A stretch of 64,000 bases of DNA from Alkalihalobacillus pseudalcaliphilus (GTDB lineage Bacteria; Bacillota; Bacilli; Bacillales; Bacillaceae_D). Shown here piece after piece: positions 26,072 through 38,668 of the stretch; the stretch's first letter is position 1, and each line of letters begins with the position of its first letter. A program made the translations under genes and the position numbers. The notes under the pieces were generated by a model. That model was not told where the DNA came from. It was given only the letters and a program-made list of their open reading frames with translations, and did no database searches. Location of the stretch: the NCBI GenBank assembly GCA_001038565.1, contig LFJO01000006.1:505527-569526 (forward strand). Reading direction: 5' to 3'.

Positions 26072-26116
26072 ACAAAAAAGCTCTTGCTTTTAGATTTCCT
26101 AAAAACAAGAACTCTT
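26072..26116 (-). terminator. Terminator of the nup operon
   Basis: On the minus strand AGAGTTCTTGTTTTTAG pairs with CTAAAAGCAAGAGCT (imperfect), followed by TTTTTT. It lies just past the nupQ stop. Confidence 0.85.
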
Positions 26117-26120
26117 ATGT

Positions 26121-27083
26121 TTATCTTGAGCCTTTTATATATGGTTTTCCGTTTGCTTTTGGAGCTGCATTTTTACCAACAAAACCTGTTAAGGCAATAA
26201 TGGTTAGTACATAAGGAGCTATCAGAAGAAAAACTGGGTGAATCTCTGAGAAAAACGGTAGTTGAGCACCTGTCGTACTTAATGCTTGCGCTAAACCGAA
26301 GAATAACCCAGCACCGAGTACTCCTAATGGATTCCAACGACCAAAGATTAGCACAGCTAACGCCATAAAACCTTGTCCTACAATGGTTGCTCCTGAAAAG
26401 TTGCCCGATACGGTCACCGCATAAACGGCGCCACCAAGCGCACCGAATGCTCCACTTAACATCACAGCAACATAACGCATTTTATTTACATTAATCCCCA
26501 TTGTATCTGCAGCCATAGGATGCTCCCCAACTGAACGGAGACGTAATCCGAATGGCGTATAAAATATAATGTAATAAACGATCAGTACTAATGCAAAAGC
26601 CAAAAATGATGTTGTATACACATTTGAGAAGAACAATGGACCAATAATCGGTATTTCACTTAGACCTGGTACATTTGTTCTAAAAATACGATTTTGAATA
26701 TAATCTGTTTGCCCTCTTCCGTATAGGAGTCTCGTAAAGAAAACAGCTAACCCGAGTGCTAAAAAGTTAATCGCCACACCACTCACAATTTGATCAGCTC
26801 TGAAAGAAATCGACGCTACCGCGTGAAACAAAGCAAAAACAGCTCCAATAACAGCGGCTATTAGTAATGAAAGCCAAGGAGAGGCTGCACCTAGTCCAGC
26901 ACCTTCTAGCATTAATGTTGAAACGATACCAATAAAAGCACCGGAAATCATTAGTCCTTCAAGACCAATATTAACAACACCAGCTCGTTCACTAAATAAT
27001 CCACCTAATGCCGTTAGAATAAGGGGAACACCCGCATAAATTGCAGCTGGAATGACAAGTGCAAGAATTTGCATCAAATCCAT
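26121..27083 (-). CDS. nupQ: Nucleoside ABC transporter permease NupQ
   Basis: 320 aa, about nine TM helices, of the branched-chain/ribose-type permease family (BPD_transp_2). Typical text: GLFSERAGVVNIGLEGLMI, SGVAINFLALG, SVGEHPMAADTMGIN, GQGFMALAVLIFGRWNP. With NupP it forms the membrane channel of the guanosine/nucleoside importer. It starts 1 nt after nupP ends. Last gene of nupNOPQ. Confidence 0.9.
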   Translation of the reverse strand: MDLMQILALVIPAAIYAGVPLILTALGGLFSERAGVVNIGLEGLMISGAFIGIVSTLMLEGAGLGAASPWLSLLIAAVIGAVFALFHAVASISFRADQIVSGVAINFLALGLAVFFTRLLYGRGQTDYIQNRIFRTNVPGLSEIPIIGPLFFSNVYTTSFLAFALVLIVYYIIFYTPFGLRLRSVGEHPMAADTMGINVNKMRYVAVMLSGAFGALGGAVYAVTVSGNFSGATIVGQGFMALAVLIFGRWNPLGVLGAGLFFGLAQALSTTGAQLPFFSEIHPVFLLIAPYVLTIIALTGFVGKNAAPKANGKPYIKGSR

Positions 27084-27084
27084 A

Positions 27085-28155
27085 TTAATTTCCCCCTTTC
27101 TTTCTATCTTTGATACGATTCATAGCCCAACGAATAATATAGCTTGAAGCAACAAAGAAAATAATTAGAGCAATGACAATATCAACTAGTTCACTAGGAA
27201 CACCAGCTTGTTGCTGCATTCTTAAAGAGCCTACTTGAAGTCCACCGAATAAGAAGGAAGATAAAAACACACCGATACCCGTATTGGCTCCTAATAATGC
27301 AACGGCGATCCCATCAAAACCAACTCCCGTAAAACCACTCATAATTGACATATAGCCATAGGTTCCTAGTCCTTCCATCGCACCAGCTACACCTGCAAAT
27401 CCACCAGAAATAACCATAGATAATACGATGTTTCCTTTAACGTTCATACCTGCATATTGTGAAGCATGTTGGTTAAATCCAACCGCTCTTAATTCATAAC
27501 CTTTTTTCGTTTTCCATAAAATGAACCACATAATCAAACAAGCTAATATGGCTACAATAAAACCCCAGTGTAATCTCGAATGGTCTGTCAATGCTTGTAG
27601 CATAGGTGACTCCAGAGAAGCAGAAGCTTGAATATTCTCCGTACGCTCACCTGGTACTAATAAATAAGATCTTATGATAGCATTTGCTGTATATAAAGCG
27701 ATATAGTTCATCATAATCGTGACAATTACTTCATGAACTTCAAACCTTGCTTTCAACAAACCTGGTAGGAAACCCCATATACCACCAGCTATGGCACCTG
27801 CAATAATAGCTAAAGGAAGATGAATAATCGTAGGAAGACCTACAAATATGATCCCTACCCAAACAGATGCTAACCAGCCAACAATCAATTGACCTTCCAC
27901 ACCAATATTTAGTAAACCGGTACGATAGGCGAAAGCGACAGCCAAACCAGCAAGAATGAGCGGTGTCATAGACCTAATTGTTTCACCGATATAATACGTA
28001 TCGCTAAAAATACCATTTAATAATGCTGTATAGGCAGCAATCGGGTTATAACCTGTAATTAACATAATGATGGCCCCGATAAACACCCCTAAAAAGATTG
28101 AAATGACAGGGATGAGTAATCCGCTAAATTTGTTCATTTTATTTGCCTGCTTCAC
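27085..28155 (-). CDS. nupP: Nucleoside ABC transporter permease NupP
   Basis: About 356 aa. Second permease of the importer: YRTGLLNIGVEGQLIVG, HEVIVTIMMNYIALY, RAVGFNQHASQYAGMN, GFDGIAVALLGANTGIG. The start is uncertain. GTG at 28155 lies 4 nt after GAGGAG and overlaps nupO by 17 nt; ATG at 28137 directly follows the nupO stop. The frame is open back to 28188. Confidence 0.88.
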   Translation of the reverse strand: MKQANKMNKFSGLLIPVISIFLGVFIGAIIMLITGYNPIAAYTALLNGIFSDTYYIGETIRSMTPLILAGLAVAFAYRTGLLNIGVEGQLIVGWLASVWVGIIFVGLPTIIHLPLAIIAGAIAGGIWGFLPGLLKARFEVHEVIVTIMMNYIALYTANAIIRSYLLVPGERTENIQASASLESPMLQALTDHSRLHWGFIVAILACLIMWFILWKTKKGYELRAVGFNQHASQYAGMNVKGNIVLSMVISGGFAGVAGAMEGLGTYGYMSIMSGFTGVGFDGIAVALLGANTGIGVFLSSFLFGGLQVGSLRMQQQAGVPSELVDIVIALIIFFVASSYIIRWAMNRIKDRKKGGN

Positions 28156-29683
28156 GGTTCTCCTCACCCTCCTTTTGCCTTTGACCACCAGCCATCAATA
28201 AACCTAGCTCTTTTTCGTTAGTTTTGTCCGCGTCAACAATATCTACAATTTCACCATCATAAATAACGGCAATCCGATCACTCACATTTAAAATCTCATC
28301 GAGCTCGAGTGACATTAACAAAATGGCACGTCCTTTATCTCGCTCTTTGATTAGCCTTGAGTGAATCGATTCAATCGCCCCTACGTCAAGCCCACGAGTT
28401 GGCTGAGCTGCTATAAGGAAATCGGGAGAACGATCAACTTCTCGTGCAATTATCGCCTTTTGCTGATTACCTCCAGATAAGGCCCTTGCTGCTGTATACT
28501 CACTCGGCGTTCGAACATCAAAATCATCGATTAACTCTCGTGCTTTTTCATATATTTTTGGAAACTGTAAGATTCCATTTTTAGAATAAGGCTTTTGATA
28601 GTAGGTTTGTAAAACCATATTTTCACCTATATTAAAATCTAAAATAAGTCCATGTTTATGGCGGTCCTCAGGGATATGACCAATACCTGCCTCTGTTACT
28701 TTTCGCGGAGTGTGGTTCGTAATCTCTTGGTTGTTTAAGAAGATATGTCCTCCATCTACCTTACGCAAACCAGTAATGGCCTCAATTAACTCCGATTGAC
28801 CATTTCCTTCCACCCCTGCTAGTCCTAAGATTTCCCCTGAACGAATTTCCAAGGATAGCCCTTTTAAAGCCTCCACCTTGCGTGAATTCTTCATTCGAAT
28901 ATTATCTACTTTTAATACTGTATCCTTAGGTGATGAAGGTGTTTTCTCAACGGTGAAGTTCACCTCTCTACCGACCATCATTTCAGCCAATTTCGCTTCA
29001 CTTGAGGTTTTTACATCAGCTGTGCCAATACCCTTACCACGACGAATGACTGTGCATCTATCACAAATCGCCATAATCTCTTTTAATTTATGTGTAATTA
29101 AAATAATCGATTTGCCTTCTGCGACAAGCTTTTTCATAATTCCTGTAAGCTCTTGAATTTCTTGAGGGGTTAACACGGCTGTAGGTTCATCAAAGATTAA
29201 AATGTCAGCTCCGCGATAAAGTGTCTTTAAAATTTCAACCCGCTGTTGCATCCCTACAGAAATGTCTTCGATTTTAGCATTAGGATCTACACGGAGACCG
29301 TACTGTTCAGAAATCGCAGCGACTTCCTTTGCAGCCTTCTTAAGATTAAGTCGTCCAGCTTTAGTCGGTTCATTCCCTAGTATAATATTTTCTGTGACGG
29401 TAAAATTTTCAACAAGCATAAAGTGCTGATGAACCATTCCAATCCCAAGGCGATTTGCGATATTTGGGTCTGTTATTTTCACATCTTGACCACGCACCTT
29501 AATATTACCCTGTTCAGGTTGATATAAGCCAAATAGGACATTCATTAACGTTGACTTTCCAGCGCCATTTTCTCCTAAAAGTGCATGTATTTCGCCCTCT
29601 TTTAATTGCAAAGTGATGTTATCATTTGCGACAATTCCAGGGAATTCTTTACGGATATTATTCATTTCAATGACATAACTCAC
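28139..29683 (-). CDS. nupO: Nucleoside ABC transporter ATP-binding protein NupO
   Basis: 514 aa from the GTG at 29683 (AGGAG 9 nt upstream), close to the usual ~510. Two fused ABC domains, as in sugar/nucleoside importers. Domain 1 has LLGENGAGKSTLMN, the signature ISVGMQQRVEIL and LIFDEPTAVLTP. Domain 2 has the altered Walker A GVEGNGQSELIEAI, LSGGNQQKAIIAREV and AAQPTRGLDVGA, where the usual Asp-Glu of Walker B is replaced by Gln-Pro context as in relatives. It powers guanosine uptake in B. subtilis; the substrate here is inferred. Confidence 0.92.
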   Translation of the reverse strand: MSYVIEMNNIRKEFPGIVANDNITLQLKEGEIHALLGENGAGKSTLMNVLFGLYQPEQGNIKVRGQDVKITDPNIANRLGIGMVHQHFMLVENFTVTENIILGNEPTKAGRLNLKKAAKEVAAISEQYGLRVDPNAKIEDISVGMQQRVEILKTLYRGADILIFDEPTAVLTPQEIQELTGIMKKLVAEGKSIILITHKLKEIMAICDRCTVIRRGKGIGTADVKTSSEAKLAEMMVGREVNFTVEKTPSSPKDTVLKVDNIRMKNSRKVEALKGLSLEIRSGEILGLAGVEGNGQSELIEAITGLRKVDGGHIFLNNQEITNHTPRKVTEAGIGHIPEDRHKHGLILDFNIGENMVLQTYYQKPYSKNGILQFPKIYEKARELIDDFDVRTPSEYTAARALSGGNQQKAIIAREVDRSPDFLIAAQPTRGLDVGAIESIHSRLIKERDKGRAILLMSLELDEILNVSDRIAVIYDGEIVDIVDADKTNEKELGLLMAGGQRQKEGEENREAGK

Positions 29684-29792
29684 CTGGTTCACTCCTAACC
29701 CTAGTATCCAGTATTTAGTATTCTTATAGAGCTCCTGATGAATTGGGATGCGATTCAATTCATCATGAGCCCTAGTATAGTTAATACAAAGT

Positions 29793-29820
29793 CAAAGGCT
29801 AGCACAAACACTAGCCTTTG
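29793..29820 (-). promoter_or_regulatory. nupN-nupO intercistronic hairpin
   Basis: CAAAGGCTAG and CTAGCCTTTG form a perfect 10-bp stem with an 8-nt loop between nupN and nupO. There is no real U-run. It may trim the transcript or protect the nupN mRNA, giving more binding protein than permease. Confidence 0.6.
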
Positions 29821-29848
29821 AATCATAAAATTTATTTAACAAAAATTA

Positions 29849-30955
29849 TTAAAGTCCACTTACAAATTCATCATACTCTTCATCTGTTTGTGGAACTTCA
29901 ATCTCACCTGAAAGAATTTGCTCACGGTAGTTATCCACTTCATCTTCAGTACCATCAGATAGATTTTGAGTAGATTCAGAAATTCCAACACCATTATCAT
30001 CTAATCCGTACTCTAATACTTGTCCACCAGGGAAGTTTCCATTCATTGTATCTTCAGAAACAAGGGCAACTGCAACATCAACACGTTTAACCATTGATGT
30101 TAAAGTAACAGACTCATCACCATAAACACCTTGCTCATATTGGTCGGCATCTACACCGATAACCCATACGTTTTCACCATTACGTGCTCTGTTAATCGCT
30201 TCTGTAAATAAACCATTTCCTGAATCTCCAGCAGCATGATAAATGATATCTGCTCCTTGGCTATACATCGTGTTAGCAATTTGTTGAGCAGTCGTTTGGT
30301 CATTAAAACTTTCAACATACTGAACAGCAATTTCAGCATCTGGGTTTACAGCTTTAACTCCTGCTTTAAATCCAACTTCAAACTTCTTGATTAAGCCACT
30401 CTCTACTCCACCAATAAAGCCAATTTGGTCTGTTTCAGATTCTAATGCAGCAACTACTCCAGCAAGGAAAGAACCTTCATGCTCTTTAAACGTGATGTTA
30501 GCAATATTATCATACGGCTCTTTTGTATCTGGATTTAACACAACTGTATCAACAATCGCTAATTGAGCATCTTCATTTTGCTCAGCAATGGTACGAATAG
30601 CATCTTCCATCAAGAAACCAATACCCCAAACTAAATCAGTATCTTCACGAACTAAATTACGTAGATTAGGCTCGAATTCATTCTCGTTTGCAGATTGTAC
30701 ATAGGAATAATTCGTATTTTCTACTAAGTTTAGGTCCTCACCAAAGGCTTGTAACCCTTCCCATGCTGATTGGTTAAATGACTTATCGTCAATTCCACCA
30801 ACATCAGTAACCATACCAACAGTGAAATCACTTGCATCAGTCGTTCCATCACCAGTTGCATTATCACCGTTGTCATCATTACCTGCTCCACAAGCAGATA
30901 AAGCTACGACAGCAGCAAAACCTAATGTTGCATTACGTAACCACTTCTTCATCAT
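29849..30955 (-). CDS. nupN: Nucleoside-binding lipoprotein NupN (BMP/PnrA family)
   Basis: 368 aa. Lipoprotein signal MMKKWLRNATLGFAAVVALSAC with lipobox LSAC, an acidic Asp/Asn/Gly linker, then the BMP family core: VGMVTDVGGIDDKSFNQSAWEGL, GIGFLMEDAI, FKEHEGSFLAGVVAA, GFIGGVESGLIKKFEVGFKAG, YHAAGDSGNGLF, VIGVDADQYEQG. Binds nucleosides outside the membrane and hands them to NupPQ. Either of two adjacent ATGs (30955/30952) may be used after AGGGGGA. It heads the nup operon. Confidence 0.93.
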   Translation of the reverse strand: MMKKWLRNATLGFAAVVALSACGAGNDDNGDNATGDGTTDASDFTVGMVTDVGGIDDKSFNQSAWEGLQAFGEDLNLVENTNYSYVQSANENEFEPNLRNLVREDTDLVWGIGFLMEDAIRTIAEQNEDAQLAIVDTVVLNPDTKEPYDNIANITFKEHEGSFLAGVVAALESETDQIGFIGGVESGLIKKFEVGFKAGVKAVNPDAEIAVQYVESFNDQTTAQQIANTMYSQGADIIYHAAGDSGNGLFTEAINRARNGENVWVIGVDADQYEQGVYGDESVTLTSMVKRVDVAVALVSEDTMNGNFPGGQVLEYGLDDNGVGISESTQNLSDGTEDEVDNYREQILSGEIEVPQTDEEYDEFVSGL

Positions 30956-31042
30956 TAAATCCCCCTTAAAATAATAACTCTCTTACACATGTGCCTACTA
31001 AGCAGTTGTAATAAGTACACATTTTTTAGTGTGCAACGATTA

Positions 31043-31111
31043 CTAGAATTTATTCTAGCCGCTTCACCAAAAAACGACTAGAGCTTATGTCATATTTCAT
31101 AGCATAAGTTC
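31043..31111 (-). promoter_or_regulatory. Overlapping hairpins in the nupN leader
   Basis: Three stems share bases, so they exclude each other: GAACTTATG/CATAAGCTC (31081-31111), CTAGTCG/CGGCTAG (31055-31081, one GU pair, loop containing TTTTTT) and CTAGAAT/ATTCTAG (31043-31058). The next 150 bp upstream also hold inverted repeats. It does not match the purine riboswitch consensus. A regulatory leader is possible but unproven. Confidence 0.35.
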
Positions 31112-31337
31112 TATTAAACCGCTATCATTATGAGCGATGTATAAGTCCCACCGAGTTCAAAATCAAGAGATCAGACTTCTGATGTCTAGACTCTGAAACG
31201 ACATAAATATATCATGTTTGCAGTAAATAATAAACTGTTTTCTCGGTATTCATACATTTTTGTCATACTTTATTCTTAAAACGTACATCTTATCGAATAA
31301 TCTGATTTTACGGTAAATTCTAATAAAACGCGTAGGT

Positions 31338-31795
31338 CTTTTTCATATACAAAAAGAACCACGAGTTTTCGTGGTGTTTTGTATGAAAGTTTGATGCTGG
31401 TACTCATGTGCGGAGCTTTGCTCGCCGCTACCGAAAATCATGCTCCGCGTCCTGCGGGGTGGCGCTGAACTAACTGGCTTCGCCAGTGGATTTCAGCCCG
31501 CCACTATGTCCCGCGGGAGTCTCCGTATGTTTTCGTCCGCTAGGTTACTGTTGATTCATAAGTTCAAAAAAGAAATCCAACACTATCCTTTTAAAATGAA
31601 AAAGAACAAAGGCAAAGTGAACGGAAATACACCAGTTAAAGAGTCAAACAGCACTTTTACTCTTTATGTTGTTACTTCCCGGCTTTCCCTACAACACTCG
31701 GCACCAATTGAATGAAGTTCCACCAGTCAAAAAGCCAAACACCGCTTTCATCTTTGCTGGTGGAGAAGCAACTATGCTCCGCCATCGTTGTGTGA
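31338..31795 (+). repeat. Family A repeat, copy 4 (most complete, with tail)
   Basis: From a hairpin ACCACGA/TCGTGGT through TATGAAAGTTTGATGCTGG, the GC-rich body and central hairpin (31459-31504; GTGGCGCTGAA against TTTCAGCCCGCCAC with inner CTGGC/GCCAG), CCCGCGGGAGTCTCCG, to a tail shared with copy 3 (TTTTAAAATGAAAAAGAACAAA). An outer stem TCCTGCGGG/CCCGCGGGA extends the fold. Confidence 0.85.
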
Positions 31796-31803
31796 TGCTT
31801 GTC

Positions 31804-33027
31804 CTATTGGTTGATGTGTAGTTCTGGTTCTGAGTTAGGACTTCTAATGATCATTGCTTCTTGTTTTCCACTTGCTGATTCTAGATAAACATTCACTTTT
31901 AAAGATTCCGGAAAACGTTGGGTAATACGACTGGCAATGAATTGAGATATCGCAATAATTTCTGTTTTTCCTTGATACTGTAATGACACATCAATCGTCA
32001 ACTCTTGAAGATTTTCATTATTATAAAAGGCCCTTCCAACTACCCCAACGTAGGTTGAGAAGAAATCTTGAATATCTTCCCTTAATAAGTTAAACGCGTC
32101 GGCATCGCCACGGACATCTCGGTTTGCTTCTGTGGAAGGGAATAAGTAATACTGTTCATTAATTGTTTGCCAACCCGATAAGCCTCCATTTGGTTCAGCT
32201 TTGGCGTGTGCCACAAAATTTCCCGGAATTGCCGATTGTGGTGGCTGCTCTTGGAACAATGCAAAGACTATAGGAATTTGGTTAAAAGCTCCGTCTTCAC
32301 GTCCGTCAGAACGTAAACGTTGTAGAACCTTTTCAGCCGCTTCTTTCCCTTGCTCTAGCACTTCCTCATGATTAAGTTCGTGACTGAATACATGAAATCG
32401 TCCATCTGGAAAAGTAACTCGATATCTAAAGGTATCTTTTAAAGATAAACCAATGACAATACCACCTACCTCGTATTTCCCCTCAGAACTTTCTACAAGA
32501 TAGTTATGCTCCAACAAATGAGATAAATAGGAAGGATCTTCTTCTTCACGCCCTCTTGATACTTGGACTATCTCATCCTCAGACATTCCTTCCATCTCAT
32601 TATTAGATAAACGGTCAATCGAAGGGTTCAATCCGTTTGGATTATTTTCCGTTTCTCTACTAATCCAACTTTCCACTTCGGCTTGTCTTAAAAATTGACC
32701 CTCACGAAAAAAGTAGCGTTCACTCGGAAAGAACTCTTGAGCAATTCTTGTTAAACCGAGCTCAAATTGATCAAGATCAATACGATTCGCTAATTGGCCT
32801 GTTCCAACCCCTCTTGCCTCACCATGTGGATAAGTACCATCGTATAAAATACTACGATAATAATCCTCAGGTGATGATATCGATGGAATAACACCTACAT
32901 CAACATCCTCCACAGTCGGGTCGTCTTCAATACTATTATTATCATTAGGCGGTTGTAGGATCGGTAAACAACCACTCAGCACTAATAGGATTGTTAACAT
33001 AAGTAAACCTAGTTTTTTCAACGCCAT
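31804..33027 (-). CDS. camS: CamS family lipoprotein
   Basis: 407 aa. Signal peptide MALKKLGLLMLTILLVLSGC with lipobox LSGC. In Staphylococcus and Enterococcus the cleaved lipoprotein signal of CamS homologues yields a sex-pheromone-like peptide; in B. subtilis the gene is yerH. The mature domain has no catalytic motif that I recognise. It starts 14 nt after ligA, so it belongs to the pcrB-pcrA-ligA-camS operon. Confidence 0.9.
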   Translation of the reverse strand: MALKKLGLLMLTILLVLSGCLPILQPPNDNNSIEDDPTVEDVDVGVIPSISSPEDYYRSILYDGTYPHGEARGVGTGQLANRIDLDQFELGLTRIAQEFFPSERYFFREGQFLRQAEVESWISRETENNPNGLNPSIDRLSNNEMEGMSEDEIVQVSRGREEEDPSYLSHLLEHNYLVESSEGKYEVGGIVIGLSLKDTFRYRVTFPDGRFHVFSHELNHEEVLEQGKEAAEKVLQRLRSDGREDGAFNQIPIVFALFQEQPPQSAIPGNFVAHAKAEPNGGLSGWQTINEQYYLFPSTEANRDVRGDADAFNLLREDIQDFFSTYVGVVGRAFYNNENLQELTIDVSLQYQGKTEIIAISQFIASRITQRFPESLKVNVYLESASGKQEAMIIRSPNSEPELHINQ

Positions 33028-33041
33028 TCCTCCTCTCCTAA

Positions 33042-35066
<2,025 letters not shown>

Positions 35067-35080
35067 TCACTTCTTCCTTT

Positions 35081-37324
35081 CTACTGCTTCGAAATCGGAG
35101 CAAATTTGGCAAATAAGCGTTTAATTCCCGTTGGCTGTGGAAAGGCTATATCCAATTCTAAGGAATCATCCTCGCCTCTTGTACTGACAACCGTACCTAC
35201 GCCCCACTTTTTATGATTAGCTTTATCGCCGACTTTCCAACCAAAGGATTCTCCACCTGTTTCAGTCATCTGTGGACGATTCAAAGTCTGTGTGGATTGT
35301 GAAGTTGGTTGTTTTCGTTGCATCGGTCGTGATGTTGACATCCAACTTGGTTGTGTTGGTGCCTCCTTTTGAAGAGGTTCTAGACAATTCTCTGGGACTT
35401 CTGCAATAAATCGCGACGGCGGATTCGTATTAGTACGGCCAAACATCGTTCGCATTCTTGCATTCGTCATATATAATCGTTTCTCAGCACGAGTAATCCC
35501 TACATAGGCTAAGCGACGCTCTTCCTCCATTTCGTCCTCTTCAAATAAAGAGCGACTATGTGGAAATACACCTTCTTCCATACCAATTAAAAAGACAACA
35601 GGAAACTCCAAACCTTTAGCTGAGTGTAAGGTCATTAAGGTGATCGCATCTTTTGGCTTTTCTTCTTCTGCTTCATCATCTAATCGGTCAATATCTGCGA
35701 CCAACGCTAAATCTGTTAAAAAAGCAACCAGCGATTTATCTTCATTATTTTTTTCGAATTCCTGCGTAACCGTAATGAATTCATCAATATTCTCTAGTCG
35801 ACTTTGAGCCTCAATGGATTGTTCATTTTTCAGCACATCTCGATAACCTGTTTTTCCCAATAAGTCTTCAACAAGCTCTGTTATCGATAAGTAATCCTGC
35901 ATTTGAATCCAATGACCTAATTGCTCACTAAATTCCCTTAATTTCGTTACCGCTCGTGCTGACAATCCCGTTTGTTCCACTTCTTGTAAAGCAGAGAAAA
36001 TCGATAAACCATTTTGAATTGCATAAGTAGCGAGCTTATCAACTGTCGTTGCACCAATACCACGCTTAGGGACATTTATAATTCTTCTTAAACTAATATC
36101 ATCATCTGGGTTAGAAATTAAACGTAAATAAGCTAATACGTCTTTGATTTCTTTCCGATCATAGAACTTCGTCCCGCCAACAATGTTGTAGTCCAGGTTC
36201 GATTTCACAAAAAATTCCTCAATTACACGAGATTGAGCATTCGTTCGATATAAAATAGCTACATCCGAGTAGGAATATCCTTCCTCTCGCGTTGCCTCTT
36301 GAATCCTTTCAACGACAAATTGAGCTTCTGCTTGCTCAGTATCTGCCGCAAAATACAAGATTTTTTGTCCTTCATCATTTTCAGTCCATAAATTCTTAGG
36401 CTTTCTATTACGGTTGTTGGCAATGACTTCATTTGCCGCTTGAAGAATCGTTTTTGTTGAACGATAATTTTGCTCAAGTAAAATGACTGCTGCATTCGCA
36501 TAATCCTTTTCAAACGATAGAATATTCGCGATATCAGCACCACGCCAACGATAGATTGATTGGTCGGAATCCCCGACGACACATAAATTTTCATATTTAT
36601 CACTTATCATTTTGACGAGCATATACTGGGCTCGGTTTGTATCCTGATACTCATCAACAAGGATATATTGAAATTTACGTTGATAAAACTCCAGCACTTC
36701 AGGTACAAGCTTAAACAAGTCGATCGTTTTCATGATTAAATCATCAAAGTCCATCGCATTGTTACTCTTTAACCGCTTTTGATACTCAGTATATACATCA
36801 GCAGCGACTTGCTCATACATTTGCGTTGCACTTGCTTCAAATTCCTTAGGTTTTGTTAATTCATTTTTGGCACTGCTAATTGTTCCAAGAATACTTCTTG
36901 CATCAAACTTCTTAGAATCAATATTTTTTTCTTTTAAAATTTGTTTAATTAATGAAAGCTGATCCGTCGAATCTAGAATCGTAAAGTTTCGACTATAACC
37001 GATACGATCTACATCTCTTCGTAAAATCCGTACACACATCGAGTGGAACGTTGAAATCCAAATATCTTCCGCGACAGGTCCTACTAATTGTGCGACTCGA
37101 TCCTTCATTTCTCTTGCTGCCTTATTTGTAAAGGTAATCGCTAAAACATTCCAAGGTGCAATTCCTTTCTCACGTAAAAGGTAGGCCACTCGGTGAGTAA
37201 GCACACGAGTCTTTCCACTACCCGCACCCGCCATTAGAAGTAGGGGACCTTCTGTATGTTTTACCGCTTTTCTTTGCTCTGGATTTAAACCCGACAACAT
37301 TTTCTCAATGATTTTCTCTTGCAT
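35081..37324 (-). CDS. pcrA: ATP-dependent DNA helicase PcrA
   Basis: About 747 aa, UvrD/Rep superfamily 1 helicase. Motifs: [10 protein letters not shown] (Q motif), [16 protein letters not shown] (Walker A), [14 protein letters not shown] (Walker B), [57 protein letters not shown]. The C-terminal [15 protein letters not shown] is the tudor-like segment that contacts RNA polymerase. ATG at 37324 is preferred over upstream TTG/GTG codons because GGTGG lies at the right distance. Second gene of the pcrB operon. Confidence 0.97.
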   Translation of the reverse strand: MQEKIIEKMLSGLNPEQRKAVKHTEGPLLLMAGAGSGKTRVLTHRVAYLLREKGIAPWNVLAITFTNKAAREMKDRVAQLVGPVAEDIWISTFHSMCVRILRRDVDRIGYSRNFTILDSTDQLSLIKQILKEKNIDSKKFDARSILGTISSAKNELTKPKEFEASATQMYEQVAADVYTEYQKRLKSNNAMDFDDLIMKTIDLFKLVPEVLEFYQRKFQYILVDEYQDTNRAQYMLVKMISDKYENLCVVGDSDQSIYRWRGADIANILSFEKDYANAAVILLEQNYRSTKTILQAANEVIANNRNRKPKNLWTENDEGQKILYFAADTEQAEAQFVVERIQEATREEGYSYSDVAILYRTNAQSRVIEEFFVKSNLDYNIVGGTKFYDRKEIKDVLAYLRLISNPDDDISLRRIINVPKRGIGATTVDKLATYAIQNGLSIFSALQEVEQTGLSARAVTKLREFSEQLGHWIQMQDYLSITELVEDLLGKTGYRDVLKNEQSIEAQSRLENIDEFITVTQEFEKNNEDKSLVAFLTDLALVADIDRLDDEAEEEKPKDAITLMTLHSAKGLEFPVVFLIGMEEGVFPHSRSLFEEDEMEEERRLAYVGITRAEKRLYMTNARMRTMFGRTNTNPPSRFIAEVPENCLEPLQKEAPTQPSWMSTSRPMQRKQPTSQSTQTLNRPQMTETGGESFGWKVGDKANHKKWGVGTVVSTRGEDDSLELDIAFPQPTGIKRLFAKFAPISKQ

Positions 37325-37377
37325 ATCCGCCACCACCAAACATATGTTCTTATTTATATCATAATGTGTTTACGTAT

Positions 37378-38073
37378 TTATTGCAATGCACCTTTCACAG
37401 CTGCAACCGTACTTAAAGCCTTGTCAAAGTCATCGTAAATTAAATTGCCAACAACGATCGTATCTGCATAGGCAGCCATTTGTTTGGCTTGCTCTTCCGA
37501 TTGAATACCACCACCATAAAATAGCTTCGTCTGATCAAGGACAGCCGACACTTGCTTAACCGTATCAACGTCACCATACATACCACTGTACTCTAAATAA
37601 AAGACTGGAAAATGATACAGGTGCTCTGCCATACGTGCATAAGCTAAAACATCATCTTGATCCATTTCAGTATCTGCTTCGGTTAACTCAGCAACTTTCG
37701 AATCAGAATTAAGAACACAATATCCTTCCATAACGACTTCTTCCCAATTCATAATCGCTCCATATTCTTTAATGGCCTGATGATGTTGACCTAATATCCA
37801 TTCACGCTTTTGACTATTCATCACAGACGGAATAAAAAAGTAATCACATCCTGGAGTAATCGCCTCAACGTTAGATACCTCTAATGCACAGGAAATGGCG
37901 TACCTTCTAACCTTCGCCATTAATTGTAACGTATTATCTAGTGTTACACCGTCTGTTCCACCGATAATAATTCCATCTGTCCCTGATTCGCAAATTGCTT
38001 CTATTTGTTCATCCGTTAACTCTTTATTAGGATCTAACTTAAACACATGACGCCACTCGTGAAATTCTAGCAT
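37378..38073 (-). CDS. pcrB: Heptaprenylglyceryl phosphate synthase PcrB
   Basis: 231 aa, TIM barrel. Joins sn-glycerol-1-phosphate to heptaprenyl diphosphate, making an archaeal-type ether lipid in Bacillaceae. Motifs: [69 protein letters not shown] and the phosphate site [12 protein letters not shown]. First gene of pcrB-pcrA-ligA-camS, as in B. subtilis. Confidence 0.95.
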   Translation of the reverse strand: MLEFHEWRHVFKLDPNKELTDEQIEAICESGTDGIIIGGTDGVTLDNTLQLMAKVRRYAISCALEVSNVEAITPGCDYFFIPSVMNSQKREWILGQHHQAIKEYGAIMNWEEVVMEGYCVLNSDSKVAELTEADTEMDQDDVLAYARMAEHLYHFPVFYLEYSGMYGDVDTVKQVSAVLDQTKLFYGGGIQSEEQAKQMAAYADTIVVGNLIYDDFDKALSTVAAVKGALQ

Positions 38074-38364
38074 CTAATCTCCTACTTCCCCTACAATCTT
38101 CTTATCCATTCTCACCAATAAAATAAGACTTATTCTGTTCGTCATTATACCAAAGATAGTAGGAAATGTCGTCGCTCTCCTTCAGTTAAATGTTGACCAA
38201 ATTGTAGAAAACAATGGGATTTTAGTGCCGAATAATTGGACGATGCACATATTCGGTTTTTATTACGTACGGAAGTTAGCACTGATGCTCAATAAAAGTT
38301 GACTTCTTGTTTTTGTTAATGCACGTGCAGAGGTAAACAGCCTTGCGCTTCCGCCGTATTGTAT

Positions 38365-38560
38365 TCCTCATACTTATTGCTTCATCGCTGCGTATTTTCG
38401 TTTGCATCGCATTAAAATCCCTTTGCTTCATTGCTGTGTATTTTTCTTTTGCCCGCATTGAATATTCTTTTTTCTGCTTCTTTGCTACGTATTATCATTT
38501 GCTCCGCATTGAATATTCTTTTCTCTGCTTCATTGCTGAGTATTTTTTTATCAACTGTCC
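38365..38560 (+). repeat. 51-bp tandem repeat, family M3 (second locus)
   Basis: About four degenerate copies with text such as GCATTGAATATTCTTTT, CTGCTTC and GCTACGTATTATCATTTGCTCC, period 51 bp. The layout (CATTGAA..., pyrimidine run, ATTGCTG-GTATTTT) matches the array at 23.3 kb. It occupies most of the 595-bp gap between pcrB and the nitroreductase. Confidence 0.7.
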
Positions 38561-38610
38561 TTTACTTTTTCCCGTTTCATTGAATTCAATCTTTCACTCT
38601 ATTTAGACAT

Positions 38611-38640
38611 AAAAAAAGCCCTGCCATTTGAGTAGCAGGG
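38611..38640 (-). terminator. Terminator of the nitroreductase gene
   Basis: On the minus strand CCCTGC/GCAGGG with a 10-nt loop, then CTTTTTTT. Confidence 0.85.
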
Positions 38641-38668
38641 GTATCTTATTCTTTTCTTATACTCAGTA

